From Candidatus Polarisedimenticolia bacterium (GTDB lineage Bacteria > Acidobacteriota > Polarisedimenticolia > Gp22-AA2 > AA152): a stretch of 35,697 nucleotides of DNA. The position numbers were made by a program, and so were the translations under genes. Shown here one piece after another: positions 25,705 to 34,422 of this stretch. How positions within the stretch are numbered: position 1 is the first letter of the stretch; each line of letters begins with the position of its first letter. The stretch covers positions 1 through 35,697 of the forward strand of contig DASTZC010000227.1 in assembly GCA_035764505.1 (NCBI GenBank), in the 5' to 3' direction. Below the pieces are notes generated by a model. That model did not search any database. It saw nothing but the letters and a program-made list of their open reading frames with translations, and was not told where the DNA came from.

Positions 25705-27615
25705 CTACTGGACGTAGCCCAGCGAGCGCAGCTGCTCGATGGCCTCGGGCTTCAGCTCAGTGGCGAAGCTCCCGCGGATACCGAAATGATCGCGCAGCGC
25801 CAGGCAACGCCTTTCCTGTTCGGCGAACGCCGCGCGTCCCAGGCGAAGCCGGTCGGGGGAGGAAGCCGCGATATCGTGCTGCTCCCGCGGGTCGGTCGCC
25901 AGGTCGAAGATCGCCTCGGACCGGGATCCCGGCGTCCTCACATACTTGAAATCCTCGAACACGGCCGACTGGCGCTCCTCGAAATAGAGGAGCGCGGAGC
26001 TCATCACCGGCCGCGGAATCCACTCCCCCGATCCATCCAGCAGCGAGCGCAGCGAGCCGTAGGAGGAGCTCTCCGGTGGGGCCGGCTCGCCGATCAGATC
26101 GAGCAGCGTCGGCATCAGGCTGCCGGTGGTGACCAGGTCGCTGCGGCGCCGCCCCTCGCGTGCACCGGGGAGCTTGAAGAACATCGGAACGCGGGTCACT
26201 TCGTCGTACAGCGAGTGGCCGTGATCGCAGCCGCCGTGCTCCCAGAATTCCTCGCCGTGATCCGAGACGAAGATGATCAGGGTGTCATCGTAGATCCCCA
26301 GCCGCTGCAGCTCCGCCAAAAATCTCGCCAGATTGTCGTCCACGAAGCGCACCTCGCCGTCGTAGAGCTGGCGCACCCACGGCCGCTGCGCCGCCGTCAA
26401 CACGCGCGAGCCCGTGCGGATCCCCGCCGAGCCGAAGGAGTAACCCATTCCTTCAGGCGGGCGGTCGTGCGGGCGGTAAGCGGGCGGCGGCTCGTAGGGG
26501 CCGTGCGGCTTGAGATAGTGCACCCACAAGAAGAAATCCTCCCTCCGGTGGGCACGTACCCAGGAGATCGCCAGGTCGGTGAGCTCCGGCGTCGTCAGGG
26601 AGGGCTTGAGGCGCATCGGCTCGAGGCGCGCCAGTATGCGGGAGCCCAGGGAGCTGCCGTGCTCGTCGCGCGGGCAGATGTCGTAGCCGAGGAAGCCGCG
26701 CGCCATGCCGTGCTCGGGTCTCAGCCAGGGGTTGTGCCCGATGGCGGCCGTGCGGTAGCCGGCGTCGCGCAGCTTCTCGGCGAGCGTCGGAAGGGTTTCC
26801 GGGATGCGCAGCTTCGGGGTTCTGACGCCGTGCACCGCGGGAGGCACACCCGTCATCATCGACACGAAAGCGGGCAGGGTCCAGGGGGCGGGAGAGTAGG
26901 CACGCTCGAACACCACCGAGTCGCGTGCCAGCGCGTCGATCGCGGGCGTCGCCGGCGAGCCGGGAGAGAGAGCCGATACGGCATCGCGCCGAAGGGTGTC
27001 GACGCTCAGCAGGATGATGCGGTGCACCGCATGGTCGGAGCGCAGCGGGATCGCCGCGGGGCCGGCGACCCGCGACGGAAGGTAGGCGCGCACCCAGGCG
27101 AGGGCGAGGCCCGCCGCGGCCACGAGCACAAGGGCCAGCGAAGGAAACCGGAAGCGCCGGAATTCCAGCCCCGCATCGCGCCGCAGCCTCTGGTACACCG
27201 CGATGCCCAGAGCCGCGGCCAGGCAACCGACCAGCAACCGCGTCTGCCGCGGCCAGGGATCGAGACCCGTGCGCGTCAGATTGAAATAGATGCAAAGCGC
27301 GCCGAAGCATCCCAGCGCCACGGCGAGAGCCGCCATCAGTGGGACTTTCCGGGCGCTTTGCCCGCCTGCCAGGGTGACCAGGAGCAGCGGAACGAAGCAG
27401 GCGAGGAAGAAAGCGCCGGCCGAAACGGCCAGGGGCGCCGCCAGCGCCGCTGCATTGCCGAGAGCGGCGGGAGCGTGCTGCACGATGCTGACCGTGAGAT
27501 CGTAGCACCCCAGCGCGATCCCGAGTGCGGCGGCGGTTCCGAGCGCCCACGGCACGCGCGCGGCGACGCCGGAATCAGTGCCGGACGGCGCGGACGGGTC
27601 GCTCGTCGCTTCCAA
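25705..27615 (-). CDS. Membrane-anchored sulfatase-fold hydrolase or phosphotransferase
   Basis: The protein has 636 residues from a TTG at 27615 with GGAG seven bases upstream; it overlaps the end of ttcA by 41 bases. Four or five membrane segments fill residues 22-178. The alkaline-phosphatase-like domain starts RIILLSVDTLRRD (metal Asp206). The nucleophile site reads SPAPWTLPAF, with Thr246 where sulfatases have the formylglycine Cys. SDHGEEFWEHGG near 450 supplies further metal ligands. Thr in this place is found in phosphoethanolamine and lipoteichoic-acid transferases, so phosphoester transfer is more likely than sulfate release. It may modify lipids or glycans on the outer face. It ends LRSLGYVQ, a tail seen in many acidobacterial relatives. 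Confidence 0.85.
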   Translation of the reverse strand: MEATSDPSAPSGTDSGVAARVPWALGTAAALGIALGCYDLTVSIVQHAPAALGNAAALAAPLAVSAGAFFLACFVPLLLVTLAGGQSARKVPLMAALAVALGCFGALCIYFNLTRTGLDPWPRQTRLLVGCLAAALGIAVYQRLRRDAGLEFRRFRFPSLALVLVAAAGLALAWVRAYLPSRVAGPAAIPLRSDHAVHRIILLSVDTLRRDAVSALSPGSPATPAIDALARDSVVFERAYSPAPWTLPAFVSMMTGVPPAVHGVRTPKLRIPETLPTLAEKLRDAGYRTAAIGHNPWLRPEHGMARGFLGYDICPRDEHGSSLGSRILARLEPMRLKPSLTTPELTDLAISWVRAHRREDFFLWVHYLKPHGPYEPPPAYRPHDRPPEGMGYSFGSAGIRTGSRVLTAAQRPWVRQLYDGEVRFVDDNLARFLAELQRLGIYDDTLIIFVSDHGEEFWEHGGCDHGHSLYDEVTRVPMFFKLPGAREGRRRSDLVTTGSLMPTLLDLIGEPAPPESSSYGSLRSLLDGSGEWIPRPVMSSALLYFEERQSAVFEDFKYVRTPGSRSEAIFDLATDPREQHDIAASSPDRLRLGRAAFAEQERRCLALRDHFGIRGSFATELKPEAIEQLRSLGYVQ

Positions 27616-28405
27616 GCATCGGCTCCGGCATGAGGTCGCGGGGATCCATCAGAAAGCCGAGATGCACGTTGCGCGTCGCCTTCAGCAGGGAGGTCTTGAT
27701 TCCGGGATGCTCCGTCTCCAGGCGCGTCAGGAGGTCCTTGATGCGGCGCCGCTGCAGCGACGTGTCGCCGCAGGCCGGACAGCAGCAGCAGACCACCGGG
27801 AATCTCATGGAGCGCGTGTAGTCGATTACCTCGCGCTCCCAGACGTAGACCATCGGACGGATGACGGTGTGCAGGCCGTTCTCGGCCCGCAGCACCGGCG
27901 GCATCGTCTTGATCTGCCCGTTGAACAGCTGCAGCATCAGGAGCGTCTCGATGATGTCGTCGGCGTGGTGCCCGAGGGCGATCTTGTTGCAGCCCAGCTC
28001 CGTGGCGAGGCGGTAGAGAACGCCGCGACGGAGGCGCGCGCACAGCGAGCAGTGCGTATCCTCCGGATCCATCTTCTTGCGGATGGTGTGGGCGATCTCG
28101 GTCACCTCGATGTGGTAGCGATGGCCCGCCGCCTTGAGATGGTCTTCGATCACGTCGGATCGAAACCCGTTGTATCCCTGGTCGACGTTGCAGGCGATCA
28201 GCTCGAAGCGCACCGGCGAGCGCCGCCGCAGCCGCTCCAGAAGATCGAGCAGCGTATAAGAGTCCTTGCCGCCCGAAACCGCGACCATGACGCGGTCGTC
28301 CGGCTCGATCATTTTGTAATCCTGGATGGCCCTGCCGACTTTGCGAGTCAAGCCTCGAGCCATCTCTTCAGCGTCCGGCAACCTGTCACTCATCGAAAAC
28401 CCCAT
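27575..28405 (-). CDS. ttcA: tRNA 2-thiocytidine synthetase TtcA
   Basis: The protein has 276 residues; the ATG at 28405 or the ATG at 28393 could be used, neither with a strong ribosome site. The PP-loop SGGKDS (44-49) binds ATP to adenylate C32 of tRNA. The CSLCARLRRG pair and the later Cys-rich VVCCCCPACG supply ligands for the 4Fe-4S cluster. HHADDIIETLLM completes the signature. TtcA puts a 2-thio group on C32 in the anticodon loop of some arginine and serine tRNAs. The sulfatase-fold gene downstream starts inside its last codons, so the two are probably cotranscribed although their functions are unrelated. Confidence 0.93.
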   Translation of the reverse strand: MGFSMSDRLPDAEEMARGLTRKVGRAIQDYKMIEPDDRVMVAVSGGKDSYTLLDLLERLRRRSPVRFELIACNVDQGYNGFRSDVIEDHLKAAGHRYHIEVTEIAHTIRKKMDPEDTHCSLCARLRRGVLYRLATELGCNKIALGHHADDIIETLLMLQLFNGQIKTMPPVLRAENGLHTVIRPMVYVWEREVIDYTRSMRFPVVCCCCPACGDTSLQRRRIKDLLTRLETEHPGIKTSLLKATRNVHLGFLMDPRDLMPEPMLGSDERPVRAVRH

Positions 28406-28453
28406 AGGGACTGCAAATCCGTGATAGACAATAAGTTCAAGGAAATCCTCCTG

Positions 28454-28482
28454 TTGACATGCCGATCCTCGGGTGCTATATA
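28454..28482 (+). promoter_or_regulatory. Strong promoter of the HU gene
   Basis: TTGACA at 28454-28459, a 17-base spacer and TATATA at 28477-28482. Transcription from about 28489 gives a 45-base leader with AAGGAGG before the ATG. Confidence 0.75.
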
Positions 28483-28533
28483 GCGACCGGCAGCTGGTCG
28501 ATTCTCTCCAAACGGTGCGGGCAAGGAGGCGGC

Positions 28534-28806
28534 ATGAACAAAGGCGATCTCATCGAATATGTCGCAAAGGACGTGAAGTTAACGAAGGTCCAGGCGGCCA
28601 GGGCGATCGACTCCCTGGTGGAGCACATCACCAAGGTACTCAAGAAGGGTGAAAGGACCAGCATCGTCGGCTTCGGGACCTTCTCGATATCCCGCCGCAA
28701 GGCCCGCACCGGCCGCAACCCGCAGACCGGAGCGCCCATCAAGATTCCCGCCAAGCGCGTCGTCAAGTTCACTCCCGGAAAGATGCTCAAGGCCACCATC
28801 AAGTAG
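28534..28806 (+). CDS. hup: DNA-binding protein HU
   Basis: The protein has 90 residues, the normal HU length, from an ATG with AAGGAGG four bases upstream. The N-terminal helices (MNKGDLIEYVAKDVKLTKVQAA) form the dimer core. The signature GFGTFSISRRKARTGRNPQTG leads into the DNA-bending arm, and the chain ends KRVVKFTPGKMLKATIK. It compacts and bends DNA. It is a single-gene unit with a near-consensus promoter and an intrinsic terminator, which predicts strong expression. Confidence 0.97.
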   Translation: MNKGDLIEYVAKDVKLTKVQAARAIDSLVEHITKVLKKGERTSIVGFGTFSISRRKARTGRNPQTGAPIKIPAKRVVKFTPGKMLKATIK

Positions 28807-28828
28807 CGTAGCCAGCGCGCGCTGTGGC

Positions 28829-28864
28829 GGGGCGGCCAGCCAGCCGGGCCGCCCTTTTCATTTT
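28829..28864 (+). terminator. Intrinsic terminator of HU
   Basis: GGGCGGCC (28830-28837) pairs with GGCCGCCC (28847-28854), followed by TTTTCATTTT. It is the only classic T-run terminator I see in the window. It overlaps the 3' end of the convergent sulfatase-TPR gene. Confidence 0.8.
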
Positions 28865-31326
28865 CCGAGCCGGCCCAGCGCCGCCTGCGCCGCCTCGCGG
28901 AACTCGCCGCCGCCGGAGGCCAGGTAAGCTGTCAGCTCGCGCCGCGCCTCTTCGCGCCGGCCGCTCCTCGCATAGACCTCCGCCAGGTGGAAGCGGATAT
29001 CCGAAGCGCCCGGATTGAGACCGAGAAGCGCGCGGTACTCGGCGATCGCCTCCTCATTGCGCCCCGCCTCGTCGTAGAGGATCGCCAGATTGCGGCGCGC
29101 CGCCTGGTTGCCGGGCTCGGAGGCGCGGGAGCGCTCCAGGAGCCGGATGGCGTCCGCGCCCCGGCCGGTCTTCAGCGCCACCAGAGCGGCGCCGAACAAC
29201 GCTCCCGAGTGTGCCGGTGCTTTCGAAAGGACCCGATCGTACTCCTCCGAGGCGCGCGCCACCTCTCCCTTCTTGAACAGCGCATTCCCCAGTGCGTAGT
29301 GGATTTCCGGCGCATCCAGCCCCTCGCGCAGTGCCTTCTCCATGCTCGCCACCACCTCGTCGTAGCGCCCCGAATCGTAGAGCACCTTGGCCAGCGAAAC
29401 GACGGTCCCCACGTCCTGCGGGTCGGCCTCGGCGGCGCTGCGCAGCGCCGCCTCCGCTTCCTCCCGCTTGCCTCCTGCCGCCAGCGCCGCGGCCAGCCCC
29501 TGCCGCGCGTCCTTGGAGTCGGGGTTGAAGGAAAGGGCCTTGGTGAACAACTCGGCGGCGTCGGCCGGCTTTCCCTGCAGCGCCACGGCCTTGGCCAGGC
29601 CCGCGTAAGCCTTATCGGAGTCGGAATCGAGGTCGATGACTTGCCGGAAGATGCGGCTCGATTCGTTGAGCAGCCCCTGCCCGAGCAGCGCGCCGCCCAG
29701 GTTCAGAAGCACCTCGGGACTGCGCGGCCGCTGCACGAGGACCGCCTCGAAATCGGCGGCGCCCCCGGCGAAATCCCCAGCCTCCACCTTGGCGTTGCCG
29801 CGGTGGAACAAAGCGGTGACGTTCCCGGGATCGGCGGATAGGACCTCGTCGTAGCGCGCCACCGCGCGCGCGAATTCGCCGCGCGCGTAGAGCTCGCGCG
29901 CCGCGTCGAGGCCGTCGAGCAGAGCAATCCGATCCTTCGGATCGGGCAGCACCGAGGAAGCCGCCGGTCCCGGCGCCCACAGATAGCCGAGCGAGCGCAG
30001 CCGCTCGCGCGCCGTCTCATCCAGCTCCTGGCGGTAGGCGATCGGCGCCCCGGAGACGGCGGCATCCTGCATCAGGCGATGGATCTCCTCTTTCATGCGG
30101 GACGCATCTCCGTCGCGCGTCGCCGCCAGGTTCTTCTTCTCGCCCGGATCGGTGCGCAGATCGTAGAGCTCCTGGCGCGGCGCCAGAATGAACTTCCAGT
30201 CCCCGATGCGCAAGGCGCTCAGCTCGCTCCAGCCGTAGTTCTCGCGCGGCAGCAGCGACTCCGACAAGGATTTCAGGAGCAGATCGGGAGGACGGCGCGA
30301 GGTGAGCGGCAGCAGGCTCGTCCCCTGCAGCTCCTCCGGAGCGGGAAGATCCACGAGACGCAGCAGGGTGGGCATCAGGTCGATGGTGCGCACCGGAGTC
30401 GCCACGCGCCGCCCCCGCGGCAGAGGTCCCGGGAGCGACAGGATCATCGGCACCCGGATCGTCGACTCGTAGAGGAAAACGCCATGTGTCGCCTCGCCAT
30501 GGTCCCCGAGCCCCTCGCCATGATCCGCGACCAGAACGATGACCGTCTTGCTCAGCTGGCCGAGCGATTCGAGCTTCTCGAGGACCCTGCCGATCTCCTG
30601 ATCGACATAGGCCACCTCGCCGTCGTAGGGAGCATGGGGGAAGCGGTCGGCCAGCGGCGGGGGAGGATCGTAGGGAGCGTGCGGATCGAAGAAGTGCAGC
30701 CACAGGAAGAACCGGCGCTGACCGACGGTAGCGAGCCATTCGTTGCCGCGCCGGGACACCTCCTCGGCGCGCCGCTCGCGGAAGCCGATCTGCCGCGTCT
30801 TTTCGGCCGGCAGATGATCGTCGTAGGTGTCGAAGCCTTGCGACAGTCCGAAGCGGGTCGCCAGCGGGTAGCCCGAGATCACGGCGCCCGTCTGGTAGCC
30901 GTGATCGTGCAGCACCTCGGCGAGGGTGACCGCGCGGGGTCCGAGTCGATAGACGCCGTTGTTGCGCACGCCGTGATAGGCGGGATAGGTCCCCGTCAGT
31001 ATCGAGACGTGCGCCGGGAGGGTGATCGGCGCGGAGGTCTCGGCCCGCTCGAAGAGCACGCCGTCCGCCGCGAGACGATCGATCACCGGCGTCTGGGCGG
31101 CCGAATCGCCATAGCATCCGAGGTGGTCGGCCCGCAGTGTGTCCACCGTGATCAGCAGGACATTGTAGCGGCCGGTCCAGCCGGCCTGCTCCCGGGTGAC
31201 GAGGCGCGTGCTGCGCAGCGCCACGGCGGATAGGACGGCGAGGACGAAGAGAAAAGCGGCAATCGACAGCGTCTTGCGCAGCCACGGCCGCATCGGCGCC
31301 GCGGGAGGGGGCGGGGACTGGCTCAT
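28858..31326 (-). CDS. Sulfatase-fold domain fused to TPR repeats
   Basis: The protein has 822 residues. One membrane anchor lies at about 20-38, followed by an alkaline-phosphatase-like domain to about residue 440. NVLLITVDTLRADHLGCYG carries the metal Asp62, SAPITLPAHVSILTG has Thr102 at the nucleophile site, and VADHGEGLGDHGEATHG supplies further ligands. It ends in the family tail RERLRSLGYL. From about 460 to 815 there are about nine TPR repeats (for example ALFHRGNAKVEAGDFAGGAADFEAVL). The domain pair is common in Acidobacteria as I recall. Thr instead of Cys argues against classical sulfatase chemistry. The TPR part is probably a periplasmic docking surface. It is divergent from the PEP-type gene, with 43 bases between the starts. 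Confidence 0.88.
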   Translation of the reverse strand: MSQSPPPPAAPMRPWLRKTLSIAAFLFVLAVLSAVALRSTRLVTREQAGWTGRYNVLLITVDTLRADHLGCYGDSAAQTPVIDRLAADGVLFERAETSAPITLPAHVSILTGTYPAYHGVRNNGVYRLGPRAVTLAEVLHDHGYQTGAVISGYPLATRFGLSQGFDTYDDHLPAEKTRQIGFRERRAEEVSRRGNEWLATVGQRRFFLWLHFFDPHAPYDPPPPLADRFPHAPYDGEVAYVDQEIGRVLEKLESLGQLSKTVIVLVADHGEGLGDHGEATHGVFLYESTIRVPMILSLPGPLPRGRRVATPVRTIDLMPTLLRLVDLPAPEELQGTSLLPLTSRRPPDLLLKSLSESLLPRENYGWSELSALRIGDWKFILAPRQELYDLRTDPGEKKNLAATRDGDASRMKEEIHRLMQDAAVSGAPIAYRQELDETARERLRSLGYLWAPGPAASSVLPDPKDRIALLDGLDAARELYARGEFARAVARYDEVLSADPGNVTALFHRGNAKVEAGDFAGGAADFEAVLVQRPRSPEVLLNLGGALLGQGLLNESSRIFRQVIDLDSDSDKAYAGLAKAVALQGKPADAAELFTKALSFNPDSKDARQGLAAALAAGGKREEAEAALRSAAEADPQDVGTVVSLAKVLYDSGRYDEVVASMEKALREGLDAPEIHYALGNALFKKGEVARASEEYDRVLSKAPAHSGALFGAALVALKTGRGADAIRLLERSRASEPGNQAARRNLAILYDEAGRNEEAIAEYRALLGLNPGASDIRFHLAEVYARSGRREEARRELTAYLASGGGEFREAAQAALGRLGK

Positions 31327-31334
31327 GGTCCCTC

Positions 31335-31359
31335 ATGATAGCGCTTCCTGCGGTATAGT
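31335..31359. promoter_or_regulatory. Back-to-back -10 boxes for two near-leaderless genes
   Basis: TATCAT on the minus strand (31340-31335) ends eight bases before the sulfatase-TPR ATG at 31326. TATAGT on the plus strand (31354-31359) ends ten bases before the ATG at 31370. Neither has a clear -35 box. Both predicted transcripts would have leaders of only about 2-4 bases. The minus-strand gene has AGGG close to its ATG, and the plus-strand gene has no ribosome site. Confidence 0.4.
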
Positions 31360-31369
31360 TTCGCGCCTG

Positions 31370-33883
31370 ATGGGTCGGGTACTGCCGTTGTGGGAGCTGC
31401 GCGCGGAGGATCTGCCGGAAGCCGGCGCCAAGGCGCTGGGTCTGGCGCGCCTGGTCGATCTGGGCGTCGAGGTTCCCGACGGCTTCGTGATCACCGCCTC
31501 CTTCTTCGAGGCCGCCCGCTGCATCGCCCCCTTCGAGCCGGAGCCGGAAGCCCTCGCCCGCGCGTTGACTGAAGATCTGTCCCGCGATATTGCATCCGCC
31601 CTCGAAGCGCTCGGGCCCAGCCCCGGCGGTTATGCCGTGCGCTCCTCCGCCCCCGAGGAGGATTCCCGCAGGGCCTCCTTCGCAGGAATCTTCGAATCGT
31701 ACCTGTCGGTCCCCGCGCCAGGGGTGACGGCTGCGGTGTTCCGCTGCTGGGCCTCGGCCTTCAGCGAGCGCGCCGTCTCCTACCGCCGGCGCATGGGTCT
31801 GCCCGACGATGAGGCCGGAATCAGGATGGCGGTGGTGGTGCAGAGAATGCTCGCCGCGTCCGCCGGTGGCGTGCTCTTCACCCGCGATCCCGCTGGAGAC
31901 GATGCGATCGTGGTACAGGCGGACCGGCAGCGCGGGAGCGACGGGGGTGCCCCGGCCACGAGGCGCCTACCGCGCGATCCCGAGCTCCGTGCTTCGGCGC
32001 TGCGCTCCGCCCCCGTCGATCCATTTCCGCTCGAAGAGCGTCCCATGAGCGAGCTGGTGGATCTCTCCTTGCGGCTGGAAGCGGCGTGGGGGATTCCTCT
32101 CGACCTCGAATGGGCCTTCGCGGAAGAGAGGCTCTGGTTTCTGCAGGCGCGGCCCATCACCGCGATTCGACGGATCGAGGCGACCGGGCCCGAGGCGAGG
32201 GCCGTGGCGGAAGACACGCTCTGGACGCGCGCGAACCTGCGCGAGCTGCTTCCCGAAATCCCTTCGCCGCTGTTCGCGTCGCTGACCGAAAGGATCGACT
32301 GGGCCGCTCTCTATTCGCAGCTCGGAGTGCGGGTCCTCCCCGGGGATCGGCCCGTGCGCTTCATCGAAGGCCGTCCCTATTTCAACCTGAACCTGCTGGC
32401 CCGCTGGATGGCGCAATTCGGCATGCCCATCGGCGGATTCCTGAAAGGGCTGGGACACGACCACAATAATAATGATGGCTGGACCGGTCCTCCGGTCCAC
32501 CCGGTGCGCGCCTTCATCGCCTCGCCCGCGACGCTCATGCGGGCGGCCGCGGCGCATTTTTCAGCTCCTCGATTCCTGCAGCGGTTCTTCGAGCGCTCCC
32601 GCGCCGAGGCGCAACGGCTGGCCCGACTGGAGCCCGCGGCCTGGACGGACGAGCGGCTGATCGAGCATCTGAGGCTCACCGATGCGGCCGCCACCGATCT
32701 GCTGTCGCACCTGGTGCGTGCCTTCAACCGCGTCTCGGTCTTCCAGATCATGGTCGAATCGCTGCTTCCCGCCATGGAGAACCGGGAAGGCTTTCTGAGC
32801 GCCGTGCTGGCGGCGGGCGAGCGCAGCGTCTCGGCCACGCAGGGTGCCGATCTCGTCGCCCTCGCCGCGAAGGCGCGGCAGGATCCCCGTGTCACGGCCT
32901 ATCTCGCAGGCGCGGACGGAGATTTCACCGATTTCTCGCGGGGCCTCGAGGGGACCCCGTTCCTGGCGGCCTTCGGCGAGTATCTGCGGGAGTATGGTCA
33001 TCGCGGCATCCACGAGTCGGATCCGGCGATGCCGCTGTACCGTGAGGATCCCACCTTCCTGATGAAGGCGATCGCACGCCTGGCGGCCGACGCCGCGCCG
33101 CCCGATCTCGAGGCACTGGCCGCCGGCCAGGAATCGGTCGCCTCCGCAGCCTGGGGAAACCTACGCAGCTCGCAGCCGGCATGGGAGCGCTGGTTTCCCG
33201 TCAGGTGGCGCGCTCTGAAGACAGCCGTCGCCAGGCTCAAGGCGGCCATCGTCCTGCGCGAGCGCACGCGCTTCGAAGGGATGCGCGTCCAGGCGGAGAT
33301 CCGGCGCTTCTTCTCCGAGGCGGCAGATCGGATGGCGCACCGAGGACTGCTCGAATCGCCGGCCGATCTGCCCTATCTGCGCTTCGAGGAGATCGAGCAA
33401 GCCTTGCTCGGCGGGCTCGCGGCGGCGGAGGTGCGTGCCTGCGTCGCGCTCCGGCGCGCCGAGCAGGAGCGGCGGCGGGATATCCCGATGCCCAATCTGC
33501 TGCGCGAATCCGAGATCGCGCGGCTGGCTGAGCGGCCGCCCATGCCGGTTTCGGAGGCGCGAGCGTTCCGCGGTCTGCCGGTGGGCCCGGGAAGCGTCGA
33601 GGGGAGGGTTCTGGTCCTCGATTCGCCCCGACGGATTTCCGAGGCGCGCCGCGGCGATATCCTGGTTGTCCCCACGCTCGATCCTTCCTGGATTCCCTTG
33701 TTCACGCTCGTCTCGGGGCTGGTGGTGGAGCTGGGAGGGACGCTGTCGCACGGATCGATCATCGCGCGGGAGTATGGGCTGCCGACCGTGGCGAATCTCC
33801 CCGGCATCACGCGGATCCTGAAGACCGGGGAGAGGATCCTGCTGGATGGGAGCTCCGGCACGCTGCGACGATTGCAGCCATAA
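31370..33883 (+). CDS. PEP synthase / rifampin phosphotransferase-like protein with shortened ATP domain
   Basis: The protein has 837 residues from an ATG at 31370. Residues 1-275 are a PPDK_N-type ATP-grasp domain: KALGLARLVDLGVEVPDGF (Lys21), YAVRSSAPEEDSRRASFAG, AVVVQRMLAASAGGVLFTRDP, and LDLEWAFAEERLWFLQARPIT. The usual GLGE loop and about 50 residues after it are missing, replaced by VVQADRQRGSDGGAP. Residues 300-740 are a helical middle domain of the type that binds substrate in rifampin phosphotransferase. Residues 740-837 are the swivelling phosphohistidine domain, with catalytic His794 in GGTLSHGSIIAREYGLPTV. The three-part order and the length match RPH (about 865 residues). It would transfer ATP-derived phosphate to a small molecule; the substrate and, given the deletion, activity itself are unproven. 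Confidence 0.85.
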   Translation: MGRVLPLWELRAEDLPEAGAKALGLARLVDLGVEVPDGFVITASFFEAARCIAPFEPEPEALARALTEDLSRDIASALEALGPSPGGYAVRSSAPEEDSRRASFAGIFESYLSVPAPGVTAAVFRCWASAFSERAVSYRRRMGLPDDEAGIRMAVVVQRMLAASAGGVLFTRDPAGDDAIVVQADRQRGSDGGAPATRRLPRDPELRASALRSAPVDPFPLEERPMSELVDLSLRLEAAWGIPLDLEWAFAEERLWFLQARPITAIRRIEATGPEARAVAEDTLWTRANLRELLPEIPSPLFASLTERIDWAALYSQLGVRVLPGDRPVRFIEGRPYFNLNLLARWMAQFGMPIGGFLKGLGHDHNNNDGWTGPPVHPVRAFIASPATLMRAAAAHFSAPRFLQRFFERSRAEAQRLARLEPAAWTDERLIEHLRLTDAAATDLLSHLVRAFNRVSVFQIMVESLLPAMENREGFLSAVLAAGERSVSATQGADLVALAAKARQDPRVTAYLAGADGDFTDFSRGLEGTPFLAAFGEYLREYGHRGIHESDPAMPLYREDPTFLMKAIARLAADAAPPDLEALAAGQESVASAAWGNLRSSQPAWERWFPVRWRALKTAVARLKAAIVLRERTRFEGMRVQAEIRRFFSEAADRMAHRGLLESPADLPYLRFEEIEQALLGGLAAAEVRACVALRRAEQERRRDIPMPNLLRESEIARLAERPPMPVSEARAFRGLPVGPGSVEGRVLVLDSPRRISEARRGDILVVPTLDPSWIPLFTLVSGLVVELGGTLSHGSIIAREYGLPTVANLPGITRILKTGERILLDGSSGTLRRLQP

Positions 33884-33885
33884 TC

Positions 33886-33914
33886 TTGACTCCCCCGGAG
33901 GCGGAACCTATCTT
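33886..33914 (+). promoter_or_regulatory. Promoter of the response regulator gene
   Basis: TTGACT at 33886-33891, a 17-base spacer and TATCTT at 33909-33914. It begins two bases after the stop of the PEP-type gene. The predicted leader is about 40 bases. Confidence 0.55.
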
Positions 33915-33960
33915 TCCCCGGCCGGGGGTCGTCCCGGAGTGCACGTCACCGAGGAGCACG

Positions 33961-34392
33961 ATGCCCAAGGCCAAGGAAGCACCCGCCCTTACCCAGCTCC
34001 CTTCGAATCTCGGCAAGGCGCTGGTGGTCGATGACGAGCCGGTCGTCCGCATCCTTTACGCGGAGGTGCTGGAGGCGATGGGTTTCAAGGTCGACACGGC
34101 GGCCGACGCCACGCAAGGTCTCGATCGTCTCAAGGCGTCGCCCTACAACCTGATCATCTCCGACATCCGCATGCCTGGGATGACCGGCGTCGAGTTCCTC
34201 CTCAAATCCGATTCGGTGCGCTCCGGCAGCCAGGAGCGCTTCGTCTTCACGACGGGATTGCTGGACAGCCTCAACGCGCACGAGTACATGATCGCCACCG
34301 AGAAGCCCTGCATCATGAAGCCCGCCAAGGTCGAGAACATCCAGCAGACCATCCTGCAGTTCCTCCAGAAATTCCCCCCCGAGCATTCCTGA
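33961..34392 (+). CDS. Stand-alone receiver-domain response regulator
   Basis: The protein has 143 residues from an ATG with GAGGAG upstream. Receiver landmarks are Asp24-Asp25 (LVVDDEPV), the phosphoacceptor Asp68 (IISDIRMPGMTG), the Thr in FVFTTG and the Lys in IMKPAK. No output domain follows. The N-terminal 18 residues are a short polar extension. Single-domain regulators act by protein contact, for example in phosphorelays, motility or polarity. No histidine kinase is encoded in the window, so the partner is unknown. It is convergent with the TPR gene. Confidence 0.93.
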   Translation: MPKAKEAPALTQLPSNLGKALVVDDEPVVRILYAEVLEAMGFKVDTAADATQGLDRLKASPYNLIISDIRMPGMTGVEFLLKSDSVRSGSQERFVFTTGLLDSLNAHEYMIATEKPCIMKPAKVENIQQTILQFLQKFPPEHS

Positions 34393-34422
34393 GGCCGTCG
34401 AGGACCGCTCCCCGCGAACGGT

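Noticed and set aside
25330-27633. A 767-codon open frame on the plus strand opposite the sulfatase-fold gene.
   Set aside because: Antisense shadow; overlaps the peptidase end and a well-supported minus-strand gene.
32463-32475. The AAT AAT AAT run in the PEP-type gene as a microsatellite.
   Set aside because: Only three repeats, in frame; too short to call a repeat.
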